A model generated the notes under the pieces. It saw nothing but the letters and a program-made list of their open reading frames with translations, ran no database searches and was not told where the DNA came from. Below are positions 5,958-13,585 of a stretch of 64,000 bases of DNA, one piece after another. Position numbers and translations under genes: made by a program. Origin of the DNA: Tenacibaculum finnmarkense (GTDB lineage Bacteria > Bacteroidota > Bacteroidia > Flavobacteriales > Flavobacteriaceae); the NCBI RefSeq assembly GCF_900239185.1, contig NZ_OENA01000054.1, forward strand, positions 1 to 64,000, read 5' to 3'. Within the stretch, counting starts at the first letter, position 1; each line of letters opens with the position of its first letter.

Positions 5958-7444
5958 TTGATGGTGTAAACATAGAAGTAAATAAAAGCCACGCTCAACA
6001 ATGGTTTGAAAACTCGTATTTAGATTTTAGTTACCACGATAGCGTGAACGCTGAAAACTATAACGGTGCTTTTTATTTGGCTAAATATCGAGGTTTACAT
6101 TTTGTAGTGTGGGTGGATAAAAAAAACGATTTAAAGCCTTACAAATTAGATGTTAAAGGCTCATTACATCGGTATTACAACAAAGGCAAACATAATTATA
6201 ATGATTTTACAGTCGAGCAACTAAAAGCCGTTTTAGTAGATTTAGAAACTAAATTTAATATAAATTCTAATACGGTAATATTACACGGTTTTGAAATTGG
6301 CGTAAATATTCATATACCAATTGCAGTAAGCGAGTTACTTAAAAATTTAGTAGTATTTAAAAACAATGAATTTATACCAATGCGTATTGGTTCAAAAGGC
6401 AGACGGCAAACAGTTGGCAAAATAATAGAACAACAACGCCAAACCCAAAAATACTACGACAAAGGCAAAGAATTTAATTTAAAAAGTAAAAACCTTGCTC
6501 GTTTTGAGTTATCATTTAACCGTATGCAAGGAGTTAAAGATGCTATAAGTTCACTTGTTAAAAGCAAGGCAGTACCGCAATTATACGAAATTAAAAACCT
6601 TACTGATTTAGCTGATTTAAGTAAGGTAAAACCTCTTATAAATTGCCTTGTTGATAGGTGGCTAGAAATTATCTACTATGATAAGAGTATTAATATAAGA
6701 AACCTATCTAATGAAGAAAAAAGAAGACGCTATATTTATCTAGGAAACCCTAGAAATTGGATTGACTACAACAAAGAGCAAAGGCGACTAGCAAAGAAAC
6801 GATTAGCACGGCTAATGGATAAGCACGGCTCAACTACTCAAAAAGAAATATCTGTATTAATCGCTAATAAATGGAATGAATTAACAGCCGAAAATGTCCA
6901 CTTTTTAACAGGGGGTGCAACTGATAAAAGTCAGCAACAAAAAAATATAAATGTCCACTTTTTAACAGATAATATACACGGTTACAAAGTGGATATTAAT
7001 AGTAAAACTAATACTACAAATAAAACACCTAAAAGCCCCCAAAAAGCAATAGTAAAAAAACGTATTTGTAAAAGTTGTAAAAATGATATTTCACACAAAA
7101 GAGTAAATGCGAAATACTGCAATAAGAAATGTAATAATATATCTAACGGAATTATTAGAACTATGAAAAACAGAAAAAGAATAATACAAGAAAAACAGGA
7201 TTTAATAAGATTACTAAAATTACTCCCTAAAAATAAAATATGGCTAATGATTAGCTATAAAACAGATTCGGGAATTTATACCGATACTTTAAAACAATCA
7301 GAAATAAAAACCTCTAAAGATTGGATTAAATCAGTACAAAAAGTTTTAGTAACGGAACACCGAAAAAATGCCCCGCCAATTATATTAAATAGTTATCGTG
7401 CAAGAAAATTATTATCTGAAATAAATACAAGAAATGGCATATAA
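5954..7444 (+). CDS. Filamentous-phage-type replication initiation protein (gene II/X-like)
   Basis: 496 residues beginning MIDGVNIEV from a TTG. The pattern GSLHRYYNKGKHN (69-81), a helix, then HGFEIGVNI (111-119), YYDKGKEF (167-174) and ARFELSF (182-188) matches rolling-circle Rep proteins related to inovirus gene II/X and RstA, as recalled from Bacteroidota members of the family. A C-terminal zinc ribbon (C372, C375, C389, C393) follows a linker that repeats NVHFLT (314-319 and 333-338). It should nick the element's origin and drive rolling-circle replication after excision. TTG start is supported by AAAAGGATAG just upstream and by the overlap with the 38-aa frame. Family assignment by eye; catalytic tyrosine not identified. 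Confidence 0.75.
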   Translation: MIDGVNIEVNKSHAQQWFENSYLDFSYHDSVNAENYNGAFYLAKYRGLHFVVWVDKKNDLKPYKLDVKGSLHRYYNKGKHNYNDFTVEQLKAVLVDLETKFNINSNTVILHGFEIGVNIHIPIAVSELLKNLVVFKNNEFIPMRIGSKGRRQTVGKIIEQQRQTQKYYDKGKEFNLKSKNLARFELSFNRMQGVKDAISSLVKSKAVPQLYEIKNLTDLADLSKVKPLINCLVDRWLEIIYYDKSINIRNLSNEEKRRRYIYLGNPRNWIDYNKEQRRLAKKRLARLMDKHGSTTQKEISVLIANKWNELTAENVHFLTGGATDKSQQQKNINVHFLTDNIHGYKVDINSKTNTTNKTPKSPQKAIVKKRICKSCKNDISHKRVNAKYCNKKCNNISNGIIRTMKNRKRIIQEKQDLIRLLKLLPKNKIWLMISYKTDSGIYTDTLKQSEIKTSKDWIKSVQKVLVTEHRKNAPPIILNSYRARKLLSEINTRNGI

Positions 7445-7694
7445 TCAAAAGAACCTGTTAAAAAGAATTATAAGAGTTCAGACAATTGTGTTACAGAAAC
7501 AATACGAAAATGAAGATATAACTTACAAGGAACTTTATTGGAAGTTTATACAACCCGAGTTTTTAATTTCTTACAGAACGTTTCACACGTATTTAGGAAC
7601 ACCCGCAAAAAGAGAATTAAAGAAATTAGAAAATAATTTATCCGTAAAAAAAGAAACGCCTAATCTTTTTAGTAGTAAAAATGTAAATATTTAG
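7434..7694 (+). CDS. Hypothetical element protein downstream of Rep
   Basis: 86 residues, MAYNQKNLLKRIIRVQ..., overlapping the end of Rep by 11 bp. It is rich in basic residues, with a motif ITYKELYWKFIQPEFLISYR and then FHTYLG that resembles short helical proteins found in other Bacteroidota mobile elements. Perhaps DNA-binding. No function is assigned. Confidence 0.6.
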   Translation: MAYNQKNLLKRIIRVQTIVLQKQYENEDITYKELYWKFIQPEFLISYRTFHTYLGTPAKRELKKLENNLSVKKETPNLFSSKNVNI

Positions 7695-7723
7695 GATTAT
7701 AAAAAAATACACTTTGTAAGAAA

Positions 7724-8089
7724 ATGAAAACAAAAATATTTAATTCTGTTTCTGAAATAGGGCGAACACCTACGGAAGTAATACAAACAATTTCGGATTT
7801 AACTAATAAGGGTGTAAGTGTGTTTATTGCGTCAAGTATTGAAAACTCAAAAAGCAATTACAAAGGCAGACAAAAAGGAACTAAAACACCATCATCGGAA
7901 TTTTTAAAGAAAAATAAAACGATAGCAAATGCAATAAGTAAGAACCCTAGTATTTCATTGCGTAAAATAGCTATAAAAACAGGCGTTTCACACTCTAAGG
8001 TTGCCAAGGTTAAGAAGATGCTGATTAGTGAAAAAAAATATCAATTTGATTTGTTAGAAAGTATAAAAGATATTGAAAACAAAGAGTAG
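7724..8089 (+). CDS. Serine-resolvase-like protein lacking the catalytic N-terminus
   Basis: 121 residues. Residues about 8-38 (SEIGRTPTEVIQTISDL, then KGVSVFI) align with the segment after the active-site arginines of serine resolvases (DRLGR...IQLIKEF...GVAVRF), and 48-105 carry the linker GRQKGTKTP and a resolvase C-terminal HTH (ISLRKIAIKTGVSHSKVAKV). The roughly 60 residues with the catalytic serine are absent, and no remnant is seen upstream in the 29-bp gap. A clean ATG starts the frame, so it may be a domesticated DNA-binding or dimerising protein rather than decay. It is the last gene before the right-hand repeats. Confidence 0.7.
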   Translation: MKTKIFNSVSEIGRTPTEVIQTISDLTNKGVSVFIASSIENSKSNYKGRQKGTKTPSSEFLKKNKTIANAISKNPSISLRKIAIKTGVSHSKVAKVKKMLISEKKYQFDLLESIKDIENKE

Positions 8090-8303
8090 TGTTTTACCTG
8101 TTTTTATTGCTTTTTTGGCTACTCTTAGCCCTCTTATTAAATTAGAAAATAAAGAATATCAAAACACAAATACAGGGCTTTAAAATGCTTTAATCATCAT
8201 TTAGCGTAATTCAATGTTAATTTTAATTATCATTTTTAGCGTGTCCGCCCTTTGTTTGTGTTAATTATGATAATTTATTGTAATGATATTTTAATTTACA
8301 AAT
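8090..8303. other. Gene-free AT-rich stretch
   Basis: No credible gene, hairpin or promoter was recognised between the resolvase-like gene and the first right-hand hairpin repeat. Confidence 0.6.
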
Positions 8304-8309
8304 GTTTTC

Positions 8310-8422
8310 ATCTTATCAAAACAAACGATTTAAGCAATTGTAAAAAAGCAATAGTATATTTTGTTGTTATGATTTATTAAAGCCCTTGGCAGTATCAATG
8401 TATTTATTTTAGATGAGGTTTT
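8310..8422 (+). repeat. 117-bp hairpin-ended repeat, copy C
   Basis: The right arm (TTTTAGATGAGGTTTT) and interior are conserved, but the left arm has decayed to TTTCATCTTATC, so this copy cannot form the full stem. Confidence 0.85.
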
Positions 8423-8455
8423 AAGATAAAACTTAGATTGCTTCTTCTTCATTTA

Positions 8456-8572
8456 AAAACCTCATCTAAAACAAACTATTTAAGCAATTGTAAAAAAGCA
8501 ATAGTATATTTTGTTGTTATGATTTATTAAAGCCCTTGGCAGTATCAATGTATTTATTTTAGATGAGGTTTT
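8456..8572 (+). repeat. 117-bp hairpin-ended repeat, copy D
   Basis: Perfect AAAACCTCATCTAAAA and TTTTAGATGAGGTTTT arms. Separated from copies C and E by 33-bp linkers with AAGATAAAACTT(T/A)GATTG, giving a period of about 150 bp. Confidence 0.9.
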
Positions 8573-8605
8573 AAGATAAAACTTTGATTGGTTCAGCTTC
8601 ATTTA

Positions 8606-8721
8606 AAAACCTCATCAAAACAAACGATTTAAGCAATTGTAAAAACGCAATAGTATATTTTGCTGTTATGATTTATTAAAGCCCTTGGCAGTATCAATGT
8701 ATTTATTTTAGATGAGGTTTT
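8606..8721 (+). repeat. 117-bp hairpin-ended repeat, copy E
   Basis: Last copy, about 200 bp from the right att. The left arm carries the CATCAAAAC variant also seen in copy A; the interior differs by a few bases. Confidence 0.9.
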
Positions 8722-8842
8722 AAGATGGAACTTTATTTTTTTACCGTGTGCAAAATTTCTTTGCATAGGACTTAAAATTTTAAACAGTCAAGATTTCTTT
8801 TACAGTTCGTTTTTTAGTGTTTTTTTCAAAGCTTCGGACTTT

Positions 8843-8863
8843 TTCGGAACTATTTCGGAATAA
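8843..8863. promoter_or_regulatory. Candidate integrase arm-type site (right)
   Basis: Contains ATTTCGGAATAA in the same context as 1071-1093 at the left end. A shorter TTCGG lies just before at 8833. Confidence 0.4.
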
Positions 8864-8873
8864 TACGAAATTT

Positions 8874-8911
8874 AAAAAACCCTAACCGCTGTATTACAGT
8901 CGGTTAAGGTA
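8874..8911 (-). terminator. Terminator downstream of tRNA-Arg, supplied by the element
   Basis: On the minus strand TTAACCG and CTGTA pair with TACAG and CGGTTA, followed by GGGTTTTTT. It lies inside the element, directly downstream of tRNA-Arg. Confidence 0.6.
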
Positions 8912-8919
8912 CTTGAGTG

Positions 8920-8934
8920 GTGACCTCGAAGAGA
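8920..8934. repeat. attR core direct repeat
   Basis: GTGACCTCGAAGAGA, identical to 917-931 and overlapping the 3' end of tRNA-Arg, so integration keeps the tRNA gene intact. Confidence 0.85.
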
Positions 8935-8994
8935 TTCGAACTCCCAACCATCAGAGCCGAAATCTGATATTCTATCCAGTTGAACTACGAGGCC
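8921..8994 (-). tRNA. tRNA-Arg (anticodon TCG)
   Basis: 74 nt. Acceptor GGCCTCG pairs with CGAGGTC (one G-T), discriminator A; anticodon stem TCAGA/TCTGA encloses loop TTTCGGC, giving anticodon TCG. T-arm GGGAG-TTCGAAT-CTCTT. No CCA is encoded. This gene is the attachment site of the integrative element. Confidence 0.95.
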
Positions 8995-9009
8995 ATTTTA
9001 ACTTAAAAT

Positions 9010-9459
9010 TTAAGCCAATGTTTTTTTAACAATTGCTGATATTGTTGCGCCATCGGCAACTCCTGCTAATTGTTTTGATACCATTCCCATAACTTTACCC
9101 ATATCTTTCATTCCTGTTGCGTTTGTTTTGGCAATAACCTCAGTCACTACTTTTGCAATTTCTTCTTCGGATAAAGCTTCAGGCAAGAACTGCTCTAAAA
9201 CTATTGCTTCTTCAAGTTCTGGTTTTGCTAAATCATCTCTTTTTTGCTCGGTAAAAACAGCGGCACTATCTTTACGTTGCTTCACTTGTTTTTGAATGAT
9301 TTTAAGCGCTTCTTCTTCTGATATTTCTGTAGCTGTCCCTGTTTGAGTATTTGCAATCATAAAAGCAGATTTTAAAGCTCTAAGCGCCGTTAATGCAACG
9401 GTATCTTTTGCTTTCATAGCTACTTTCATTTGTTCTATAACTTGTTTTTGCAATCCCAT
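9010..9459 (-). CDS. yqeY: GatB/YqeY-domain protein
   Basis: 149 residues, the normal length. Helical YqeY domain with conserved LKSAF near residue 30 and VMGMVSKQLAG near the C-terminus. The family resembles the tail of GatB, the tRNA amidotransferase subunit, and is thought to touch tRNA; its exact role is unsettled. It lies after ftsZ, a common flavobacterial arrangement, separated from it by a small hairpin. Confidence 0.9.
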   Translation of the reverse strand: MGLQKQVIEQMKVAMKAKDTVALTALRALKSAFMIANTQTGTATEISEEEALKIIQKQVKQRKDSAAVFTEQKRDDLAKPELEEAIVLEQFLPEALSEEEIAKVVTEVIAKTNATGMKDMGKVMGMVSKQLAGVADGATISAIVKKTLA

Positions 9460-9481
9460 TTTTTATTTTTTTAAAGTTAAA

Positions 9482-9504
9482 AAATTCCCGATTAAACGGG
9501 AATT
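9482..9504 (-). terminator. Hairpin after ftsZ
   Basis: AATTCCCG pairs with CGGGAATT around ATTAAA. The U run is weak, so it may attenuate rather than stop reading into yqeY. Confidence 0.55.
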
Positions 9505-9531
9505 TCTAAATATTTTCAAAAGATATCTTTA

Positions 9532-11418
9532 TTAATCTACATTATCGTGTAAAAATGAATTATTAGAACGCGATAAATTGTTATTTTCTGTATTTAATTT
9601 CGTGTCTGATTTACTAATTGATGAATCAGTATTAATATCGACACCTAATCGTTTATAAGCAGGCTGACGCTCTATTTCATCAATATTTTTGCTTACCTGA
9701 TCGTTAAATTTGTAATTATATCCTTTCATTTTATCACGTCGTTCTTGCGTTCTTTTTTGCAATTCCGAAATGGTAATGCTTAATGGTGATATTTCTTCAG
9801 CAGTAGCATCATTTTCATTAATATCTTGTGTTTTTTTTGTTCTCACCTGAAACCTCAATGCTTCTTCAACTTCTTCTTTAACTACAGGATTTGAACTTTT
9901 TCTAATTGTTGGCTCTGCATCAAAAGTATCTAAAACATAGCGTTTTTCAACTTGCTGGTTTGCTTCTGAAGCAGTAGGATTTGTATTTTTAATCTCCTTT
10001 GGTTCGTTACTAGGAGCTTCCGTTTTTGGAGCTACCTCATCATAAGAATTTGTAGGCAAATCAAACAATAAATCTTGCTCAAAAGGCTCTTGTGGCACTT
10101 CTTTATATTCACTTGCCTGATTAGCTATATTGGTAATAATAAAATCATCTTCAGAAACCGTATCTGGTGTAATTTCATCATAGACTACGTTTATAGCGGC
10201 TATATTATCTGTAGGTCTGTTTGGTTTAAACCTTGGTACTTCTTGCTCGTCATCATCATCCTTTAAAACAGTAACAACCCTACGAGGTTTATCGGTAGAA
10301 AGTGGTTCGTTTACAGAAAGTGGTTCATTCACTCCCAATCCGCCTTGTTTGCGGTTTCCAATAGTATGGGCTGTAGCATCTTCATCTTCTAAAGTATGAA
10401 CAATTTTAGGCACCTCTGTATTGGTAATCGTTCCTTGTTGATCGGCTGTAAAACCTGTAGCAACAATGGTTACAGAAATACCATCTTCTAAGGTTTCATC
10501 TTCTCCAACTCCCATAATAATATTGGCATCATAACCCGCTTCATCTTGAATATGCTCGTTAATTTCACCTATTTCATCTAAAGTTACTTCATTAACTCCT
10601 GAAATAATTAACAACAGTACATTTTTAGCACCTGTAATTTTATTATCGTTTAATAACGGAGAATCCAACGCTTTTACAATGGCATTTTTAGCACGGTTTT
10701 CACCTGCTTCTTTTGCTGATCCCATAATAGCAGTTCCACTATTAGAAAGCACTGTTTTGGCATCGTGTAAATCAATATTTTGCTTGTAGTGATGTGTAAT
10801 TACCTCTGCAATTCCTTTGGCTGCTGTTGCTAAAACCTCATCAGCTTTAGAAAAACCAGCTTTAAAACCTAAATTTCCGTAAACCTCTCTTAATTTATTG
10901 TTATTAATAACAATAAGAGAATCTACATTTCTGCGAAGTTCATCTATTCCATCTTGTGCTTGCTGACTACGTCTTCTTCCTTCAAATTGAAACGGCATTG
11001 TAACGATTCCTACCGTTAAAATATCCATATCTTTTGCTATTTTAGCAATAATAGGCGCTGCACCAGTACCGGTACCACCTCCCATACCAGCGGTAATAAA
11101 AACCATTTTGGTATGCGTGCTTAGCATTTGTTGAATTTCTTGAATACTTTCGGCAGCTGCTTGCGCTCCAACATCAGGGTTTGCACCCGCACCTAACCCT
11201 GAGGTTAAATGTGCACCTAATTGAATTTTATTAGGAATCGGACTGCTTTCTAACGCTTGTGCATCTGTATTACAAATTACGAAATCTACTCCGTGAATTT
11301 GCTTACTAAACATGTGATCTACAGCATTACTTCCTCCCCCACCAACACCAATCACTTTAATAGCATTCGACTGTGTTTTTGGCATATCGAATGAAATGTT
11401 ATTGAATTCTGTGCTCAT
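9532..11418 (-). CDS. ftsZ: Cell division protein FtsZ
   Basis: Tubulin-like GTPase that forms the cytokinetic ring. The nucleotide-binding [11 protein letters not shown] (27-37) and tubulin signature [10 protein letters not shown] (113-122) are intact; the GTPase core covers about 20-330. A long acidic, low-complexity linker follows, making 628 residues against about 380-400 in E. coli; such extended tails are usual in Flavobacteriaceae. The last gene of the division cluster, 85 bp after ftsA. Confidence 0.97.
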   Translation of the reverse strand: MSTEFNNISFDMPKTQSNAIKVIGVGGGGSNAVDHMFSKQIHGVDFVICNTDAQALESSPIPNKIQLGAHLTSGLGAGANPDVGAQAAAESIQEIQQMLSTHTKMVFITAGMGGGTGTGAAPIIAKIAKDMDILTVGIVTMPFQFEGRRRSQQAQDGIDELRRNVDSLIVINNNKLREVYGNLGFKAGFSKADEVLATAAKGIAEVITHHYKQNIDLHDAKTVLSNSGTAIMGSAKEAGENRAKNAIVKALDSPLLNDNKITGAKNVLLLIISGVNEVTLDEIGEINEHIQDEAGYDANIIMGVGEDETLEDGISVTIVATGFTADQQGTITNTEVPKIVHTLEDEDATAHTIGNRKQGGLGVNEPLSVNEPLSTDKPRRVVTVLKDDDDEQEVPRFKPNRPTDNIAAINVVYDEITPDTVSEDDFIITNIANQASEYKEVPQEPFEQDLLFDLPTNSYDEVAPKTEAPSNEPKEIKNTNPTASEANQQVEKRYVLDTFDAEPTIRKSSNPVVKEEVEEALRFQVRTKKTQDINENDATAEEISPLSITISELQKRTQERRDKMKGYNYKFNDQVSKNIDEIERQPAYKRLGVDINTDSSISKSDTKLNTENNNLSRSNNSFLHDNVD

Positions 11419-11503
11419 AACTTTCCTTTTTATAATTTTTATTTACACTTCTATTTTGAGGGGATAAAAGGTGTTTTTAGTTTTGTTTTATTTTTATAAT
11501 AAC

Positions 11504-12853
11504 TTATTCTGCGTTGTCTAAGAAATCTTTAAATCTTTCTGTAAATTTATCAAAAAAAGATTTAGATTTCTCTTTCGCTTTATATTTTTCTTGCTTTACC
11601 TCTTCTTCTAAAAACGCTTCATTATCGATTTCGTTTTCATCTTCAGATGTTACTGGTTCCTCAGGAATAACCTCTTCAGGCACTTCTTTTACCTCCTTTT
11701 TTAAGCCTTCCATTAGCAAACCGACTGCGGTTGCATATGCTGGGCTAGATAAAGCTTGGTCAGAATCATCTGCTAAATGCTCATCTGGGTATCCTATACG
11801 AACGTCCATTCCTGTTATATATTCTACTAATTGTCGTAAATGTTTTAACTGCGATCCACCACCTGTTAATACAATTCCTGCAATTAGTTTTCCTTTTTCG
11901 GTTTCATGCCCATAATTTTTTATTTCTAAATATACATGCTCTATAATTTCTTGTACTCTTGCATGAATTATTTTTGATAAATTTTTAAGGGTAATTTCTT
12001 TTGGCTCTCTACCTCTTAAACCAGGTATAGAAACAATTTCTGTTTCTTTATTTTCTCCCGGCCATGCAGATCCAAATTTCACTTTTAATAACTCTGCTTG
12101 CTTTTCAATAATTGAACAGCCTTCTTTTATATCTTCAGTAATTACATTTCCTCCAAAAGGAACTACAGCTGTATGACGAATAACACCGTCTTTAAATATT
12201 GCTAAATCAGTAGTACCACCACCAATATCAATCAAAGCAACTCCTGCCTCTTTTTCTTCTTGACTTAGTACCGCTGCTGCCGATGCTAATGGCTCTAAAG
12301 TGATTTCTGATAAATTTAAGCCAACACTTTTTACACATCTGCCAATATTTCTAATAGAAGAAATTTGACCAACTACTACATGAAAATTGGCTTCTAATCG
12401 TCCGCCATACATTCCGATAGGTTCTTTAATATCTGACTGACTATCTACTTTAAATTCTTGTGGCAAAACATGAATAATTTCTTCACCAGGTAACATTACT
12501 AATTTATGTACCTGCCCTACCAAACTTTCAATATCAGCTTCACTAATTACCACATCAGACTTTTCACGTGTAATATAATCGCTGTGATGTAAACTTCTAA
12601 TATGTTGCCCTGCAATACCTACCACGACATTTTCTATAGACTGCCCTGAAATACTTTGCGCCTCATTAACTGCCTGCTCTATAGATTCAATTGTTTGCGT
12701 AATGTTGTTTACAACACCACGTTTTACACCTAAACTTTTAGCTTTACCAATACCCAAAACCTCTAATTTATCGTACTCATTCTTACGACCAATCATTGCT
12801 ACAATTTTGGTAGTACCAATATCTAAACCAACGGCAATTTTATTGTTTTTCAT
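11504..12853 (-). CDS. ftsA: Cell division protein FtsA
   Basis: Actin-like membrane tether of FtsZ. Phosphate loops GLDIGTTKIVAMIG near the N-terminus and IDIGGGTTDLAIF near the middle, with SHS2 insertion between. The start is set at the ATG at 12853 (MKNNKIAVG), which gives the family N-terminus; a longer frame begins at 12877. The last residues (KSKSFFDKFTERFKDFLDN) form the amphipathic membrane-targeting helix. It overlaps the end of ftsQ by 14 bp. Confidence 0.95.
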   Translation of the reverse strand: MKNNKIAVGLDIGTTKIVAMIGRKNEYDKLEVLGIGKAKSLGVKRGVVNNITQTIESIEQAVNEAQSISGQSIENVVVGIAGQHIRSLHHSDYITREKSDVVISEADIESLVGQVHKLVMLPGEEIIHVLPQEFKVDSQSDIKEPIGMYGGRLEANFHVVVGQISSIRNIGRCVKSVGLNLSEITLEPLASAAAVLSQEEKEAGVALIDIGGGTTDLAIFKDGVIRHTAVVPFGGNVITEDIKEGCSIIEKQAELLKVKFGSAWPGENKETEIVSIPGLRGREPKEITLKNLSKIIHARVQEIIEHVYLEIKNYGHETEKGKLIAGIVLTGGGSQLKHLRQLVEYITGMDVRIGYPDEHLADDSDQALSSPAYATAVGLLMEGLKKEVKEVPEEVIPEEPVTSEDENEIDNEAFLEEEVKQEKYKAKEKSKSFFDKFTERFKDFLDNAE

Positions 12854-13583
12854 CTTGCTTTTGTTTTGTGCACACAACTTGGTTGTGGTATTTTACATTT
12901 ATTGTCTTATATTTTTTAATTGTTTTATCAATCAATGCTTTATTATAAAATGCGATGAGTTTTTTAAACTTAATCGCTTCGTTTTCTAACTTTCCAAAAA
13001 TTATTTTATAACTACCACTACGAACGGTAAATATATATTCCTTTTCTCTATTTTTTTGAATTGCTACAATTTCTTTACTAAAAAAATTATAGTTTTCAAT
13101 TTTTTTTATCAACTCTATTAACGCTGCTATATCTTGCGCATTGCTACTCACTCCTGATATTAACGGCACTCTTGCCGAAAAATTTGATGATAACGGAATT
13201 TCGACACCAAATTCATCAATATAATAAGACGCATGTTCATTTACAATACGAGCTATTGGTTTACGCTGTTTTATCAATGTTTTCAATACACCATCAATGG
13301 TCAAATAAACAGTTGCTTTTTCAACATAAGGGTTTCCTAAAACATTCGTTTCTAAAAAGTGTAAATTTACTACTCTTTTTCGTTGATTTTTAACAAAGCC
13401 ACTATTTTGTATTAACATTTTATCAACCATACTGTGTGTCAAAAAGTTATTATCACCCTCTTCAAATTCAACTACGGTGTTATTTACTTCTTTTAAACCA
13501 TTTTTATTGCTTGTGAACCCATATAAAAAGCCTAAAAAAAGCAACAACAAGAAAAAAGATACGTATGTAGCTATTGTTTTCAT
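12840..13583 (-). CDS. ftsQ: Cell division protein FtsQ
   Basis: 247 residues. One N-terminal membrane helix (about 4-24), then a periplasmic POTRA/FtsQ region; divergent in sequence as usual in Bacteroidota. In the divisome FtsQ bridges FtsL partners and late proteins. Placement between murC and ftsA supports the call. Two bases separate it from murC. Confidence 0.85.
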   Translation of the reverse strand: MKTIATYVSFFLLLLFLGFLYGFTSNKNGLKEVNNTVVEFEEGDNNFLTHSMVDKMLIQNSGFVKNQRKRVVNLHFLETNVLGNPYVEKATVYLTIDGVLKTLIKQRKPIARIVNEHASYYIDEFGVEIPLSSNFSARVPLISGVSSNAQDIAALIELIKKIENYNFFSKEIVAIQKNREKEYIFTVRSGSYKIIFGKLENEAIKFKKLIAFYNKALIDKTIKKYKTINVKYHNQVVCTKQKQDEKQ

Positions 13584-13585
13584 TG

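Larger units (their letters stand above)
917..8934. mobile_element. Integrative element in tRNA-Arg with filamentous-phage-type Rep
   Basis: The element is bounded by a perfect 15-bp direct repeat, GTGACCTCGAAGAGA, at 917-931 and 8920-8934. The right copy forms the 3' end of tRNA-Arg. Inside are a tyrosine integrase next to the left end, an XRE repressor, a divergent small-gene operon, an excisionase-like HTH protein, a gene II/X-like Rep and a resolvase-like DNA-binding protein. No coat, zonula-occludens-toxin-like (pI), secretin, relaxase or toxin gene was found in about 8 kb. It therefore looks like a replicating integrative element or phage satellite rather than a full filamentous prophage. 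The classification is inference from gene content; boundaries are directly visible. Confidence 0.85.

Noticed and set aside
2485..8721. Retron or DGR: inverted-repeat-ended 117-bp units look like msr-msd regions
   Set aside because: No reverse transcriptase gene exists in the element, and units are multi-copy in tandem.
8310..8721. Integron attC cassette array
   Set aside because: The unit ends lack the RYYYAAC/GTTRRRY core sites, no genes lie between units, and the recombinase is an integrase with an Arm domain rather than IntI.
917..8934. Toxin-antitoxin or anti-phage defence island inside the element
   Set aside because: None of the small frames shows recognisable toxin, nuclease or defence motifs; they are short, basic or helical regulators at best.
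10075..10266. Open frames antisense to ftsZ and other core genes
   Set aside because: They lie wholly within well-supported genes on the other strand, with no domain or promoter of their own.
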